A stretch of DNA of 64,000 nucleotides, taken from the NCBI RefSeq assembly GCF_020521235.1, contig NZ_BLAY01000025.1:1-64000 (forward strand), in the 5' to 3' direction. Source of the DNA: Microseira wollei NIES-4236 (lineage in GTDB: Bacteria; Cyanobacteriota; Cyanobacteriia; Cyanobacteriales; Aerosakkonemataceae). Of this stretch, positions 35,076 to 44,103 are shown piece after piece. Made by a program: the position numbers and the translations under genes. Every line of letters starts with the position of its first letter. Position 1 is the stretch's first letter. Below the pieces are notes generated by a model. It was given only the letters and a program-made list of their open reading frames with translations, had not been told where the DNA came from and made no database searches.

Positions 35076-37070
35076 ATGTATGTAAAAACGCCTGATTCGA
35101 TCAACGCTGCAACCTCAGTCGCCGTGGAGGATGCAGCAGTTTATGCACCGAAGATAGCGGTGAGTGAAGACTCCGCGCCGGAACTGGCGCGCTCTGAAGC
35201 GGGCGAGTTTGTCGCTTACGCAAAAGAAGCGATCGCCCAATATTACCGCAACCGTCCGCTACAGGTATGGGGTAGATTTTTAGCCATATTGTTGCCATTT
35301 GTCAAATTTGGCATCAGCCTTTGGAGCGATCGCCGTCGGGGTCGCTTGGCAAAAAATGAGCAGCGACGCGCGGTACAATTGCGCGAACTCCTAACTAACC
35401 TGGGACCTGCGTACATCAAGGTAGGACAAGCGCTTTCCACGCGCCCGGACTTGGTACCGCCCTTGTATTTAGAAGAGTTAACGCGCCTGCAAGACGCCCT
35501 ACCGCCGTTTCCCAACGAAGTCGCCTACCAGTTTATTGAAGAAGAACTAGGCGCAACACCGGATGAAATCTACGCCGAACTATCACCCGAACCTTTAGCC
35601 GCCGCTTCTTTGGGACAAGTTTACAAAGGCTTGCTCAAAACCGGCGAAACCGTAGCTGTAAAAGTACAACGCCCCGATTTAGCGCAAAAAATTACTCTAG
35701 ATTTGTATATTGCCCGTCGGTTAGCAGCCTGGGCCCAAAAAACGTTTAAAGGGCGGTTAAAAAGCGACCTGGTTGCCATTCTGGATGAATTTGGCAGCCG
35801 CATCTTTGAAGAGATGGACTACATCCACGAAGGCAAGAACGCAGAGCGGTTTGAGCTACTCTACGGCTCGCTCAAGGATATCTACGTTCCCAAAATTTAC
35901 TGGCAATACACCAGGCGGCGCGTCTTGACAATGGAGTGGGTCACCGGGACTAAATTAACCAACCCAGAGGCGATAGAGGCGCAAGGAATCGACGCCCGCT
36001 ATCTGATTGAAGTGGGGGTGCAGTGTTCGTTACGCCAGTTGCTGGAACACGGCTTTTTCCACGCCGATCCCCATCCAGGTAACCTGCTAGCCAGTCCGGA
36101 TGGCAAATTAGTGTATCTCGACTTTGGCATGATGAGCGAAGTCAAGCCTTATCAGCGGTATGGCTTGATCGAAGCCGTCGTCCACCTAGTCAACCGGGAT
36201 TTTGAAGGATTGGCGAAAGATTACGTCAAGCTGGAGTTTTTGACCCCCGATGTTGACCTGACGCCGATTATCCCAGCATTTGCCGCCGTATTTAACGATG
36301 CCCTGGGCGCGAGCGTCGCCGAATTGAACTTTAAGAGCATTACGGATCAGCTATCGGCTTTGATGTACGAATATCCCTTCCGAGTGCCTGCCTACTACGC
36401 TTTAATTATTCGCTCCTTGGTGACGTTAGAGGGAATTGCAATTCATGTCGATCCGGAATTTAAAGTCCTCAGCAAAGCTTATCCTTATATTTCCAAGCGC
36501 TTGTTGACCGATCCCGCGCCCCAATTGCGAGCATCTTTGCAGGATCTGCTGTTTAAAGAAGGGCAGTTCCGCTGGAATCGCTTGGAAAACTTGTTGCGGA
36601 ATGCCCGTAACTCTCAAGACTACGATTTGAATAAAGTGCTGGATCAGGCGAGCGAGTTTCTGTTTTCCGAACGGGGAGACTTTATTCGCCAGCGCCTGGT
36701 AAATGAAATTGTCAACAGCGTAGACTCCCTAACGCGCAATGCTTTCGAGAACCTGAAGTATCGGTTTAGCGAACGGCTGGGTTTAGCCACAGTCAACGAA
36801 GCACCTGTAGCAACCGACACGCCGCCTACTTGGGAGCATATCAAGCGCATATGGGAAATTTTGCAAGAAACTCCCGGCTTTGACCCTATGACAGTGTTAC
36901 CTTTGATACCAAAATTGTTGGTGAAGCCGGAAACGCAACAATTTGGTCAGCAAGTGGCTAGTGGGTTAGCACAACGAGCGATCGCGCGCTTGATCCGCGA
37001 ACTGCTGCTAGAAGAAGATCCTGACGCGGCCAACTCATCCCCCAGATTAGCGTTACCAGGCACAAGGTGA
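35076..37070 (+). CDS. ABC1/AarF/UbiB-family atypical protein kinase
   Basis: The 664-residue protein has the ABC1 kinase-like domain: LLTNLGPAYIKVGQALSTRP (KxGQ motif), DLVPPLYLEELTRLQDALPP, AAASLGQVYKGLLKTGETVA (Ala-rich loop), VAVKVQRPDLAQKITLDLYI, IFEEMDYIHEGKNAERF, VLTMEWVTGTKL, HGFFHADPHPGNLLASPDGK (HADPHPGN) and LVYLDFGMMSEV (DFG). ABC1 kinases act in quinone and isoprenoid lipid metabolism; in cyanobacteria and plastids they affect tocopherol and plastoquinone. A C-terminal extension of about 200 residues is usual for cyanobacterial members. GAGTGAGG 10 nt before the ATG serves as ribosome binding site and lies just after the structured RNA element. Confidence 0.93.
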   Translation: MYVKTPDSINAATSVAVEDAAVYAPKIAVSEDSAPELARSEAGEFVAYAKEAIAQYYRNRPLQVWGRFLAILLPFVKFGISLWSDRRRGRLAKNEQRRAVQLRELLTNLGPAYIKVGQALSTRPDLVPPLYLEELTRLQDALPPFPNEVAYQFIEEELGATPDEIYAELSPEPLAAASLGQVYKGLLKTGETVAVKVQRPDLAQKITLDLYIARRLAAWAQKTFKGRLKSDLVAILDEFGSRIFEEMDYIHEGKNAERFELLYGSLKDIYVPKIYWQYTRRRVLTMEWVTGTKLTNPEAIEAQGIDARYLIEVGVQCSLRQLLEHGFFHADPHPGNLLASPDGKLVYLDFGMMSEVKPYQRYGLIEAVVHLVNRDFEGLAKDYVKLEFLTPDVDLTPIIPAFAAVFNDALGASVAELNFKSITDQLSALMYEYPFRVPAYYALIIRSLVTLEGIAIHVDPEFKVLSKAYPYISKRLLTDPAPQLRASLQDLLFKEGQFRWNRLENLLRNARNSQDYDLNKVLDQASEFLFSERGDFIRQRLVNEIVNSVDSLTRNAFENLKYRFSERLGLATVNEAPVATDTPPTWEHIKRIWEILQETPGFDPMTVLPLIPKLLVKPETQQFGQQVASGLAQRAIARLIRELLLEEDPDAANSSPRLALPGTR

Positions 37071-37250
37071 GCGGGTGAGCAGGTGAGCAGGGGAGATGGG
37101 GAGATGGGGAGATGGGGAGATGGGGAGATGGGGAGATGGGGAGCTCCAGGGGAATATAGATTCAAATTTCTCTGTGTGCCTGGAGCACCTGGGCCCACCT
37201 GCACGTCTGCCCACCTGCACCTGGGCCCATCTGCACCTGGGCCCTATTCT
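37071..37250. repeat. Tandem GGGGAGAT and CACCTGGGCCC/CACCTGC repeats
   Basis: After the ABC1 gene the plus strand has GGTGAGCAGGTGAGCAGGGG, then seven or so GGGGAGAT units (37093-37143), and then CACCTGGGCCCACCTGCAC repeats (37187-37250). The last overlap the 3' end of the next gene on the minus strand. No open frame uses them. Confidence 0.75.
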
Positions 37251-37663
37251 TCCTTATGGTCCTGATCGCGCTGCTCTAGTAAGCGTTGAATTTCTTCCCG
37301 ACGGGCTTCGAGTTCTAGAGTTTTGCGGGCTAGCTCCTGCTTTTCCAGGGTAACCGATTGTAGCCCTTGTTCAATCCGTTCCTTTTCCTGGGCTAAAAAC
37401 GCCGGGGTGACTCCACTGCTAAGGTAGTCGCTCACCAGGGAGACTACCCATTTTGTAGCATCTTTAACGCTCAAAACCTGCTGCGTTGGAGAAAGATCCA
37501 CCAACACCAACATGCCATCATTCCAATCACCTGCCTCTGACGACGGAATTACAGGGGTTTCAGCTATGACGACCCAAGCAGTTTCAAAGTCTTGGCGAGC
37601 CAGTAATCGTAGCTGCGGTTCACCGGAAGGTTCCTGCTTTTGTACTTGGGCCAAATGTAGCAT
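37244..37663 (-). CDS. HmpF N-terminal-domain-like short coiled-coil protein
   Basis: The 139-residue protein starts MLHLAQVQKQEPSGEPQLRL and has the same plan as the protein at 14507-15016: a small N-terminal domain (LVLVDLSPTQQVLSVKDATK, WVVSLVSDYLSSG) and a coiled coil from about residue 90 (LAQEKERIEQGLQSVTLEKQ, LELEARREEIQRLLEQ). Both look like the N-terminal part of HmpF, a pilus-motility protein, without its long tail. The C-terminal codons overlap the CACCTGGGCCC repeats. The role is inferred only from this resemblance. Confidence 0.65.
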   Translation of the reverse strand: MLHLAQVQKQEPSGEPQLRLLARQDFETAWVVIAETPVIPSSEAGDWNDGMLVLVDLSPTQQVLSVKDATKWVVSLVSDYLSSGVTPAFLAQEKERIEQGLQSVTLEKQELARKTLELEARREEIQRLLEQRDQDHKEE

Positions 37664-38288
37664 TGGTTTATTTGTTACTATCTGACATCAATTGATAATA
37701 TCCTTGTCGGTTCAAGGCAGATCGGTAAAATAGGCAGAATTTGAGTTGCTCCCACCGCGCGATGCGAGTACCGAGAAGCTGGGATCTGAGCAACGACGGC
37801 GTGCAATAGCCATACGCCACGCCCCAACTCCCGCAGCAAGTCGAGCCTACCAATGCCAACCTACCGATGCAAACATATAATTCCCCCAAATGGCTAGACC
37901 GCAAACATATCGAGGGATTTTTTGGGCTAGCCCTGGACAATTTTATTCAAATTATGCCGAGGGTGAATCTGTCACAAGAGGTTCGATGGCTTTCCGGCGA
38001 CAGTTTACAGACCGATCCTACCGAGCGCTGCCTTGAGTTTAATCATCAGTAACTTTTATTACAACAGTTTACTGGCTTACCAACAAAGACAACGGGAACA
38101 GCGCTTAGGATATCACTGCTTGACCCTCTGGGATCAACATAGTCAGTTTAAATGGTTGTATTTTTTGGCTAATGCTGCTGCTGCGGCTGGCAGCGATGAA
38201 GATATTTACTATAAAACAATATTTTTGTCAAGATACTTTTTGGTGTTTGAAAAACCCGGTAACTTCTGCGAAACCGGGTTTCTTATGT
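37664..38288. other. Gene-poor region with a possible small or decayed ORF
   Basis: About 625 nt. On the plus strand 37890-38036 encodes 48 residues (MARPQTYRGIFWASPGQFYS, FRRQFTDRSYRALP), and an overlapping frame from 38033 reads SNFYYNSLLAYQQRQREQRL, then WDQHSQFKWLYFLANAAAAA before running into the palindrome at 38249-38283. Together they may be a decayed gene. I recognise no family and do not call a CDS with confidence. Confidence 0.35.
38249..38283. repeat. AACCCGGT palindromic repeat after the RodZ-like gene
   Basis: GAAAAACCCGGT (38249-38260) and ACCGGGTTTCT (38273-38283) form a stem just downstream of the minus-strand RodZ-like gene and could end its transcription. Same family as 26738 and 63286. 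Confidence 0.65.
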
Positions 38289-39239
38289 TTATTGCTCTGG
38301 AGTGAAGGTTACTTGCTTGACAGCTCCAAGTTTTCCTAAAGGTTGCGCTTCCTTTTGATTAACAGAAACCAATACAGCACCCGCATTACCCGATCTTATA
38401 GTCAACTGTTTTTCAGCTGAAAAGCTTTGCTGCATTCCCTTTTGTAAGATGCCCTCAAATAAAGTTTTGCCATCTGCGGTTACTCTCACCCAGGATTCAT
38501 CTTGAATATTTAGAGTCACTTGAATCGGTAAACCCCCCGAAGTGTTAATCGCGGGTGTATCTGTGGGACTCGGTTGAATTGCCAGTTCCGTGGGACTAAC
38601 TGTGGGACTCGGTTGAATTGCCAGTTCCGTGGGACTAACTGTGGGACTTTTGGAAATTCTTGTGGATTCGATTGGATTTGGGCTAGATGTTACTGGTGAC
38701 GCAGAGACGGGTTGAGAGACGGGTTGCTGTTTTTGAGCAGCAGATTCTGGCGTGCGCGGTTTATTGAATGCATAAACAAGTGAAACAAGGGCGGCTACCC
38801 CTAATATGATGTAGGCCAAATAGGGAGGGATGGTTTTGGCGGGGGGTGGTGCAGCATGGGTATCGATTTCTGGTGGTTCTGACGGATCTTCAATAATATT
38901 AGGCTCATAAATTTCAAGCTCTGCTTTTTTAGCTGTAGAATTTCCTAATATTGCTTGGGCATCAAATTCTACAGGTGGGTAATCGGTAGAAAATGTTTTC
39001 GCTAAAGCATTCCCATCCAGTCCTAAAAAATCACCATAGCGACGGATAAATCCTTGAATATAAATTGGCTCCGGTAAATCATCTAATTTACCTTCTTCTA
39101 TAGCTTTTAACATCCTTAATCGAATACATGTTTTAGCCGCTACTTGTTCTATAGATATAGACTGCTGTTGTCGTAATTTTTGGAGATGCGTTCCTATTTC
39201 CCTGAGTTGCTCTTCTTGAGCATTATTTAAAACCGCCAC
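38289..39239 (-). CDS. RodZ-like helix-turn-helix membrane protein
   Basis: The 316-residue protein has an N-terminal Xre-type HTH (LQKLRQQQSISIEQVAAKTC, IRLRMLKAIEEGKLDDLPEP, YIQGFIRRYGDFLGLD), one transmembrane segment (PYLAYIILGVAALVSLVYAF, about residues 142-161), a Pro/Ser/Thr-rich periplasmic linker, and a C-terminal DUF4115 beta domain (IQVTLNIQDESWVRVTADGK, TLFEGILQKGMQQSF, LTIRSGNAGAV). RodZ connects MreB to the cell wall in rod-shaped bacteria; this is the cyanobacterial version of that layout. The linker has a perfect 39-nt tandem duplication (SPTVSPTELAIQP twice). The gene symbol is withheld because several paralogues share this layout. Confidence 0.88.
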   Translation of the reverse strand: MAVLNNAQEEQLREIGTHLQKLRQQQSISIEQVAAKTCIRLRMLKAIEEGKLDDLPEPIYIQGFIRRYGDFLGLDGNALAKTFSTDYPPVEFDAQAILGNSTAKKAELEIYEPNIIEDPSEPPEIDTHAAPPPAKTIPPYLAYIILGVAALVSLVYAFNKPRTPESAAQKQQPVSQPVSASPVTSSPNPIESTRISKSPTVSPTELAIQPSPTVSPTELAIQPSPTDTPAINTSGGLPIQVTLNIQDESWVRVTADGKTLFEGILQKGMQQSFSAEKQLTIRSGNAGAVLVSVNQKEAQPLGKLGAVKQVTFTPEQ

Positions 39240-39364
39240 AATATTGCTCCTTTTTTCACACTTTAGTTTTTATTTAACAAAGAAGTTAACATACCATACT
39301 GCTTACGTATAGACAAATCGTTAAATAGTTTTTGAGCGGGTGGGGGTTGCCCACCCGACGGATT

Positions 39365-42157
39365 TTAGCCGAGTTGGTTGAGGCGAGATCGCAATATTTC
39401 TGCTTGTTTTTCCACCTCAGCCAAATTATCTCGCGCTCCTTGCACTACTTCAGGTTTGGCGTTTTCCACAAAAGCCTGATTGTTAAGACGCCCTGACAGA
39501 GCTTTAATTTCCCCTTCCAGTTTAGTCAGCTTCTTCTGAAGTTTAGCGCGGTACTCTGCCACGTCGATGACCCCGGCGAGGGGAATTAGCACTTGCACCG
39601 TACCCACCACGCCAGCAATAGTTTGATCTATTTCAGTTTCTAATGCTGAGGTTATGGTGAGATTATCAACCTTGGCTAAGTCTTGAATATAAGACTGACC
39701 TGCCGATAAAATTTGGCGTTCCTTGTCGCTTTCGCTTTGCAAGATTGCCGCTACTTTCACCCCTGGTTTAATATCCGCTTCAGCGCGTAAATTGCGAATT
39801 GTTCGGATTGTACCAAACAGCAGTTCAAATTGTGCCTCTAATTCTGGACTAATTAGATCTGTATCTGCTGCGGGATAAGATTGCCTTGCCAAGGTTTGAT
39901 CCTCCCCGGTTTGAGTCAGAGTGTGCCAAATTTCCTCCGTAATGTGAGGCATGAAGGGATGGAGTAACTTCAAAATCCCTTCCAGCACGTAGGCGAGAGT
40001 TTGCTGGGCTACCTTTCTAGATGTAGCAAAAGCATCCTTCTGCAAGCGGGATTTGACTAATTCGATGTACCAGTCGCAGAAGTCGCCCCAGATAAATTCG
40101 TAAAGACCCTTCGCAGCTTCGCCCAAACCGTAATTTTCGATGTAGTTACAAGTTTGCTGCACCACTTGATGATAGCGCGAGAGAATCCAGCGATCGCACA
40201 ACTCCAACTCGGAGATCCCCCCAGAGTCCCCCCTTGCGAAGGGGGGATTAAGGGGGGATTGGTCCCCCCTTGGCAAGGGGGGAGAACCCAAATGCTGAGG
40301 TGTTTGTCCGCCCAAATTCATCATCACAAACCGGGACGCATTCCACAGCTTATTCGTGAAATTGCGCGACGCCTGAACCGTCGGCGACTCATCCTTTTCC
40401 CGGTCATATTGAAACCGGATATCTTGTCCCGCGCCAGCGACTTCCTTCACCAGAGTATACCGCAGCGCATCCGTACCGTATTTATCAATCATCAACAGCG
40501 GATCGATGCCATTACCTTTAGTTTTAGACATCTTTTCGCCATTTTCATCCAGCACCAACCCGTGGATATAAACATCCTGGAACGGCATTTTATCCGTAAA
40601 GTATCCTGCCATCATCGTCATCCGGGCGACCCAGAAAAAGATGATGTCAAACCCAGTCACCAGAGTCGTAGTCGGGTAGTAAAATTCTAAATCCGTTGTT
40701 TTTTCAGGCCAACCCAAAGTAGAAAAAGGCCATAACCCCGAAGAAAACCAAGTATCCAGCACATCTGGGTCTTGAATTAACTTGACATTTTCCCCAAATT
40801 GTGCTTTTGCTTTTTCTTTGGCTTCAGCTTCAGTGTGTGCCACGATAAACGGCGTCGAGTCGGTAATTTCGCCCTTCGTTTCGCTGACGGCGTACCAGGC
40901 GGGAATTTGATGACCCCACCAAAGTTGCCGGGAGATGCACCAATCCTTTAACTTCACCAACCAATCGCGGTAAACCTTAGTCCAGCGGTGGGGGACAAAC
41001 TGGGGGGAATTTTCCTCATCGAGGCATTTTAAAGCCTTCTGACCCAGGGGGGTAATCTTGACAAACCACTGAGTCGAGAGGAGAGGTTCAACCGGGACCT
41101 TACCGCGATCGCTATAAGGCACAGTATGCTTATAGTCCTCAACCTTCACCAAAAAGCCATCATCATCCAACCGCTTGACCACATTTTTCCGTGCTAAAAA
41201 ACGGTCTTGACCTTGGAACGGCCCCGCATGTTCATTCAGCGTGGCGTCCTTATTCATAATATTAATCATCGGCAAACCGTGCCGATTTCCGATCTCAAAA
41301 TCATTAGGATCGTGTGCTGGCGTCACCTTGACGCACCCCGTCCCAAAACTTGGGTCAACCAATTCATCAGCAATAATCGGAATTTCCCGATGCATAATTG
41401 GCAGCATTACAGTCTTGCCAATCAAATGCTGATAGCGGTCATCATTCGGATTCACCGCCACCCCTGTATCGCCCAACATTGTCTCAGGACGAGTCGTCGC
41501 TACCTCCAAAAAACCGGAATTATCAGTCAAAGGATAGCGGAAGTGCCATAAATACCCATCAAATTCCTTGTTATCCACCTCCAGATCCGACACTGCAGAC
41601 TGAGTTGCCGGACACCAATTCACCAAATAATTTCCACGATAAATCAGCCCTGCCTCATACAGCTTGACAAAAGCTTCCACCACCGCCTTAGACAAACCCT
41701 CATCCATCGTAAAGCGTTCCCGCGACCAATCCACCGATAAGCCCAAACGCCGGATCTGGTTTACAATAGATCCCCCAGAATTTTCCTTCCACTGCCAAGC
41801 ACGTTCTAGGAACTTCTCCCGCCCCAAGTCATAGCGAGTTTTGCCCTCTTTTTGCAATTGTTGTTCCAAGATCACGTGTACCGCAATACTGGCATGGTCA
41901 GTTCCAGGTAACCATAAAGTATTGCGTCCCTTCATCCGGTGGTAGCGGACAAGGATATCCATGATAGTTTGTCCCAAAGCATGTCCCATGTGCAAACTAC
42001 CCGTCACATTAGGCGGCGGAATCATGAGACAATAGGGTTCGCCCTCCTGCGAGGGGTCAGCCTGAAAGAATTGACGTTCTTCCCAAAACTTTTGCCACTT
42101 CGCTTCAGTAGCAAAAGGATCGTATTGACTTGGCAGGGAGGGGATAATGGCAGTCAT
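39365..42157 (-). CDS. valS: Valyl-tRNA synthetase
   Basis: ValRS charges tRNA-Val. From the ATG at 42157 the product has 930 residues (the frame is open 13 codons further upstream). Signatures: [20 protein letters not shown] (HIGH-type), editing domain ([20 protein letters not shown]), [20 protein letters not shown] (KMSKS-type), anticodon-binding domain from [13 protein letters not shown], and a C-terminal coiled coil ([20 protein letters not shown]). Residues about 623-648 ([20 protein letters not shown], then DSGGI) are encoded by a palindromic G/C-rich repeat inserted between the catalytic and anticodon-binding domains. The frame is intact, so the insert is tolerated. Confidence 0.96.
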   Translation of the reverse strand: MTAIIPSLPSQYDPFATEAKWQKFWEERQFFQADPSQEGEPYCLMIPPPNVTGSLHMGHALGQTIMDILVRYHRMKGRNTLWLPGTDHASIAVHVILEQQLQKEGKTRYDLGREKFLERAWQWKENSGGSIVNQIRRLGLSVDWSRERFTMDEGLSKAVVEAFVKLYEAGLIYRGNYLVNWCPATQSAVSDLEVDNKEFDGYLWHFRYPLTDNSGFLEVATTRPETMLGDTGVAVNPNDDRYQHLIGKTVMLPIMHREIPIIADELVDPSFGTGCVKVTPAHDPNDFEIGNRHGLPMINIMNKDATLNEHAGPFQGQDRFLARKNVVKRLDDDGFLVKVEDYKHTVPYSDRGKVPVEPLLSTQWFVKITPLGQKALKCLDEENSPQFVPHRWTKVYRDWLVKLKDWCISRQLWWGHQIPAWYAVSETKGEITDSTPFIVAHTEAEAKEKAKAQFGENVKLIQDPDVLDTWFSSGLWPFSTLGWPEKTTDLEFYYPTTTLVTGFDIIFFWVARMTMMAGYFTDKMPFQDVYIHGLVLDENGEKMSKTKGNGIDPLLMIDKYGTDALRYTLVKEVAGAGQDIRFQYDREKDESPTVQASRNFTNKLWNASRFVMMNLGGQTPQHLGSPPLPRGDQSPLNPPFARGDSGGISELELCDRWILSRYHQVVQQTCNYIENYGLGEAAKGLYEFIWGDFCDWYIELVKSRLQKDAFATSRKVAQQTLAYVLEGILKLLHPFMPHITEEIWHTLTQTGEDQTLARQSYPAADTDLISPELEAQFELLFGTIRTIRNLRAEADIKPGVKVAAILQSESDKERQILSAGQSYIQDLAKVDNLTITSALETEIDQTIAGVVGTVQVLIPLAGVIDVAEYRAKLQKKLTKLEGEIKALSGRLNNQAFVENAKPEVVQGARDNLAEVEKQAEILRSRLNQLG
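40214..40287. repeat. CCCCCC-type palindromic repeat inserted in frame in valS
   Basis: GATCCCCCCAGAGTCCCCCC, then TTGCGAAGGGGGGATTAAGG and GGGGATTGGTCCCCCCTTGG with CAAGGGGGG, form nested inverted arms. The repeat encodes the [18 protein letters not shown] linker of this ValRS. It is of the same kind as, but not identical to, the one in proS. Confidence 0.8.
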
Positions 42158-42208
42158 GGACAAAAGAAATGCTGAATACTTCTTTGATCTTGCCACAGGC
42201 AGGGTAAC

Positions 42209-42748
42209 TTAGGCTTTAGGCAAAGGCGTCACGGGTTTAACATCAGCATTGAGGTAGACGAAATAGAGTTCGATGTTGAGATCCGGGTAGACTTCGCGAA
42301 TAGCCCAATAAGCCCGACTTAAATATTCTGCATGAACTTGCCGCTCTTTTACTGGGTCTTGACTTAAATTAGGGTCAATTTTATCTGCATAAGCAGAACA
42401 GTCTTCGTGGTCGAGAATAATTACCTTGCGGATGTGGTGCAGCCGATAGGATAAGTCTAATTGATCCCAAAAAGCTTGGGCATCGGCTTGGTGGGGAATT
42501 CCGCTTAATGCGAGGGAAGCTCCCGCTAGTGCGGTGAAATCGTATTTATTGGTGAGATTTTGCAGGGATAAAAAGTAGCGTTCTGCTTCTAGGATTTCAA
42601 AATCAATGCAGCTGAGGACTAAAGCTTTAGCAATTTTTTCAGCTCTGGCTGGTTTGGGGGCTGATAGGATAGCTAGAGATAGAGATGCGGGGAGGAGTCG
42701 CAAGAATTGACGGCGATGGATACCCGCGCAGGTTGGACAGTGTTTCAT
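42209..42748 (-). CDS. Tat-exported carbonic anhydrase-like protein
   Basis: The 179-residue protein starts with MKHCPTCAGIHRRQFLRLLP, a twin-arginine-type signal (RRQFLRLLPASLSLAILSAP, cleavage near ARA). The mature part has LVLSCIDFEILEAERYF, YDFTALAGASLAL and KVIILDHEDCSAYADKIDPN, which are the motifs around the zinc ligands of beta-carbonic-anhydrase-like proteins (Cys ... His-x2-Cys as HEDC). The usual CxDxR dyad reads CIDFE, so the Arg is replaced and true anhydrase activity is doubtful. Export would place it in the periplasm or lumen. It overlaps the divergent GxxExxY frame only if a too-early start is taken for the latter. Confidence 0.8.
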   Translation of the reverse strand: MKHCPTCAGIHRRQFLRLLPASLSLAILSAPKPARAEKIAKALVLSCIDFEILEAERYFLSLQNLTNKYDFTALAGASLALSGIPHQADAQAFWDQLDLSYRLHHIRKVIILDHEDCSAYADKIDPNLSQDPVKERQVHAEYLSRAYWAIREVYPDLNIELYFVYLNADVKPVTPLPKA

Positions 42749-42775
42749 GAGATATCAGTAAGAGAGGAAGAAAAA

Positions 42776-43210
42776 ATGAACCGCGAAGACGCGAAGAGCG
42801 CGAAGGAAGAGGAGAGAAGGATGAGGCAACTGAGTGAGGAGGTAGAGCAGTTGGCTTATAGGGTGATTGGGGCGGCAATTGAGGTGCATCGGGTGTTGGG
42901 GCCGGGGTTTTTGGAGTCGGTTTATCATAAGTCTTTAAAGCAGGAGTTTGAGCTTTGCGGGATACCTTGTGAATATAAGAAGACGATACCAGTTAAATAT
43001 AAAGGTTATCAGGTTGGTGAGTGTGAGTTAGATTTTCTCGTTGCTAATGTCCTCATTGTTGAATTGAAAACAGTGGAAAGGTTAGCCCCTATTCACGATG
43101 CCCAAGTCATCTCTTATCTTAAAACGACCAAACTTCCTCTTGGCCTTCTGATCAACTTCAACGTCCCCGTCCTCAAAGATGGCATCAAACGCATCATCCT
43201 CTCTTCTTAA
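42776..43210 (+). CDS. GxxExxY-family protein
   Basis: From the ATG at 42776 the product has 144 residues. The defining motifs are VIGAAIEVHRVLGPGFLESV (G-P-G-F-L-E-S-V-Y), YHKSLKQEFELCGIPCEYKK, IPVKYKGYQVGECELDFLVA and NVLIVELKTVERLAPIHDAQ (ELK, as in PD-(D/E)XK nucleases), then LGLLINFNVPVLKDGIKRII. The family is nuclease-like and of unknown role. Its first residues (NREDAKSAKEEE) are encoded by a dispersed CGCGAAGA repeat whose exact inverse follows the stop codon, so the gene sits between 33-bp inverted repeats. Confidence 0.85.
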   Translation: MNREDAKSAKEEERRMRQLSEEVEQLAYRVIGAAIEVHRVLGPGFLESVYHKSLKQEFELCGIPCEYKKTIPVKYKGYQVGECELDFLVANVLIVELKTVERLAPIHDAQVISYLKTTKLPLGLLINFNVPVLKDGIKRIILSS

Positions 43211-43243
43211 CTCTTCCTTCGCGCTCTTCGCGTCTTCGCGGTT
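42779..43243. repeat. 33-bp perfect inverted repeats flanking the GxxExxY gene
   Basis: Left arm 42779-42811 (starting AACCGCGAAGACGCGAAGAG) is the exact reverse complement of 43211-43243 (ending CGCGTCTTCGCGGTT). GAAGAAA-type sequence extends the similarity a few bases outward on both sides. The arms enclose only the GxxExxY gene; the left arm is inside its coding start. Confidence 0.9.
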
Positions 43244-43344
43244 AATTTCTTCAATTACTCTGGGGTCAAGAGCGATCTTCTTTCAATACTATCTAATTGT
43301 ATTCGATTCAGCCGCCATGATAATTTGACTAATTAAAGGATAAC

Positions 43345-43581
43345 ATGACAGAACCAGCACAGATAACTATTGAACAGATTGACGAGCAATCTCCCCATCT
43401 GCCAACCGTCATAGAACTTGGTGATGCCCACAAAAAAACTCAGAGTTTTTTCCCAAAGGGTGCTTTTATTGAACATGCAGCTCGTCGCCAAATAATTGTA
43501 GCTCTTGAGCCTCATCAAACAGGATGTATTGGTTATCTTTTATATAAAGCATCAGATAGGGTTACCTTTGGTAACTTCTAA
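43345..43581 (+). pseudogene. Truncated GNAT-type acetyltransferase
   Basis: The 78-codon frame reads MTEPAQITIEQIDEQSPHLP, KGAFIEHAARRQIIVALEPH and QTGCIGYLLYKASDRVTF before stopping. This is the N-terminal half of a GNAT domain (strands beta1-beta4); the acetyl-CoA-binding Q/RxxGxG/A segment is missing. Downstream sequence does not continue it in any frame that I can see, so the 3' half was deleted. It lies at the start of a run of broken genes. Confidence 0.6.
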
Positions 43582-43679
43582 AAACCTGTGTTGATATGAT
43601 GAACTTTTAGCAGAGTGGACTAATGGCTCAGGTAAATTGTGCTTACTTAGCACGATGAGAGAGAACCGCATGACATAGT

Positions 43680-44095
43680 TCATCCTTTCCCTAGCCCCTC
43701 CGTTTCAGACTTTGTGAGGTAAAAGTCCTCAATCACGAGAGTTTGGACATCCTCTTTAGTCGAGTAGATCTCCAATACTTCCTCTGGCTTGTGGACTTGG
43801 GGTTGACCCGCCACGTTCAGAGATGTATTGCACACCACAGGAATCCCTGTCTTTTGGTAGAACCAATCGATTAAAGACCAATAAATGCCATCTTGATCTT
43901 TTTCCACCAGATGAGAATGGGTTGTAAAATCAACGTGGACAACAGCGGGAATCTTTGTGCGCCATTCGGGTCGGATCTTTGCCACCCCTAACATATAGCG
44001 ATGCAGCCCTGGTTCCAGCGGACCTTCCAGCACAACCTCTGCCTTTTCGCTCAGAATGCTAGGAGCTAAAGGACGCCACATTTCTCGACCGGTAA
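43680..44095 (-). pseudogene. C-terminal fragment of a carbamoyltransferase (NodU/CmcH family)
   Basis: The frame GREMWRPLAPSILSEKAEVV, HRYMLGVAKIRPEWRTKIPA, VVHVDFTTHSHLVEKDQDGI and GIPVVCNTSLNVAGQPQVHK matches the C-terminal end of NodU/CmcH carbamoyltransferases, in which NTSFNvxxEPIVxxP is conserved. The N-terminal 75 percent or so, including the ASKHA nucleotide-binding region, is absent. The homology stops at about 44095, where sequence of a group II intron remnant begins on the other strand, so a rearrangement removed the rest. Confidence 0.85.
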
Positions 44096-44103
44096 GAAAC
44101 GAC

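Noticed and set aside
37668..37940. Minus-strand ORF of 90 codons upstream of the HmpF-like gene
   Set aside because: Cys-rich, no family resemblance, overlaps other weak frames; probably non-coding.
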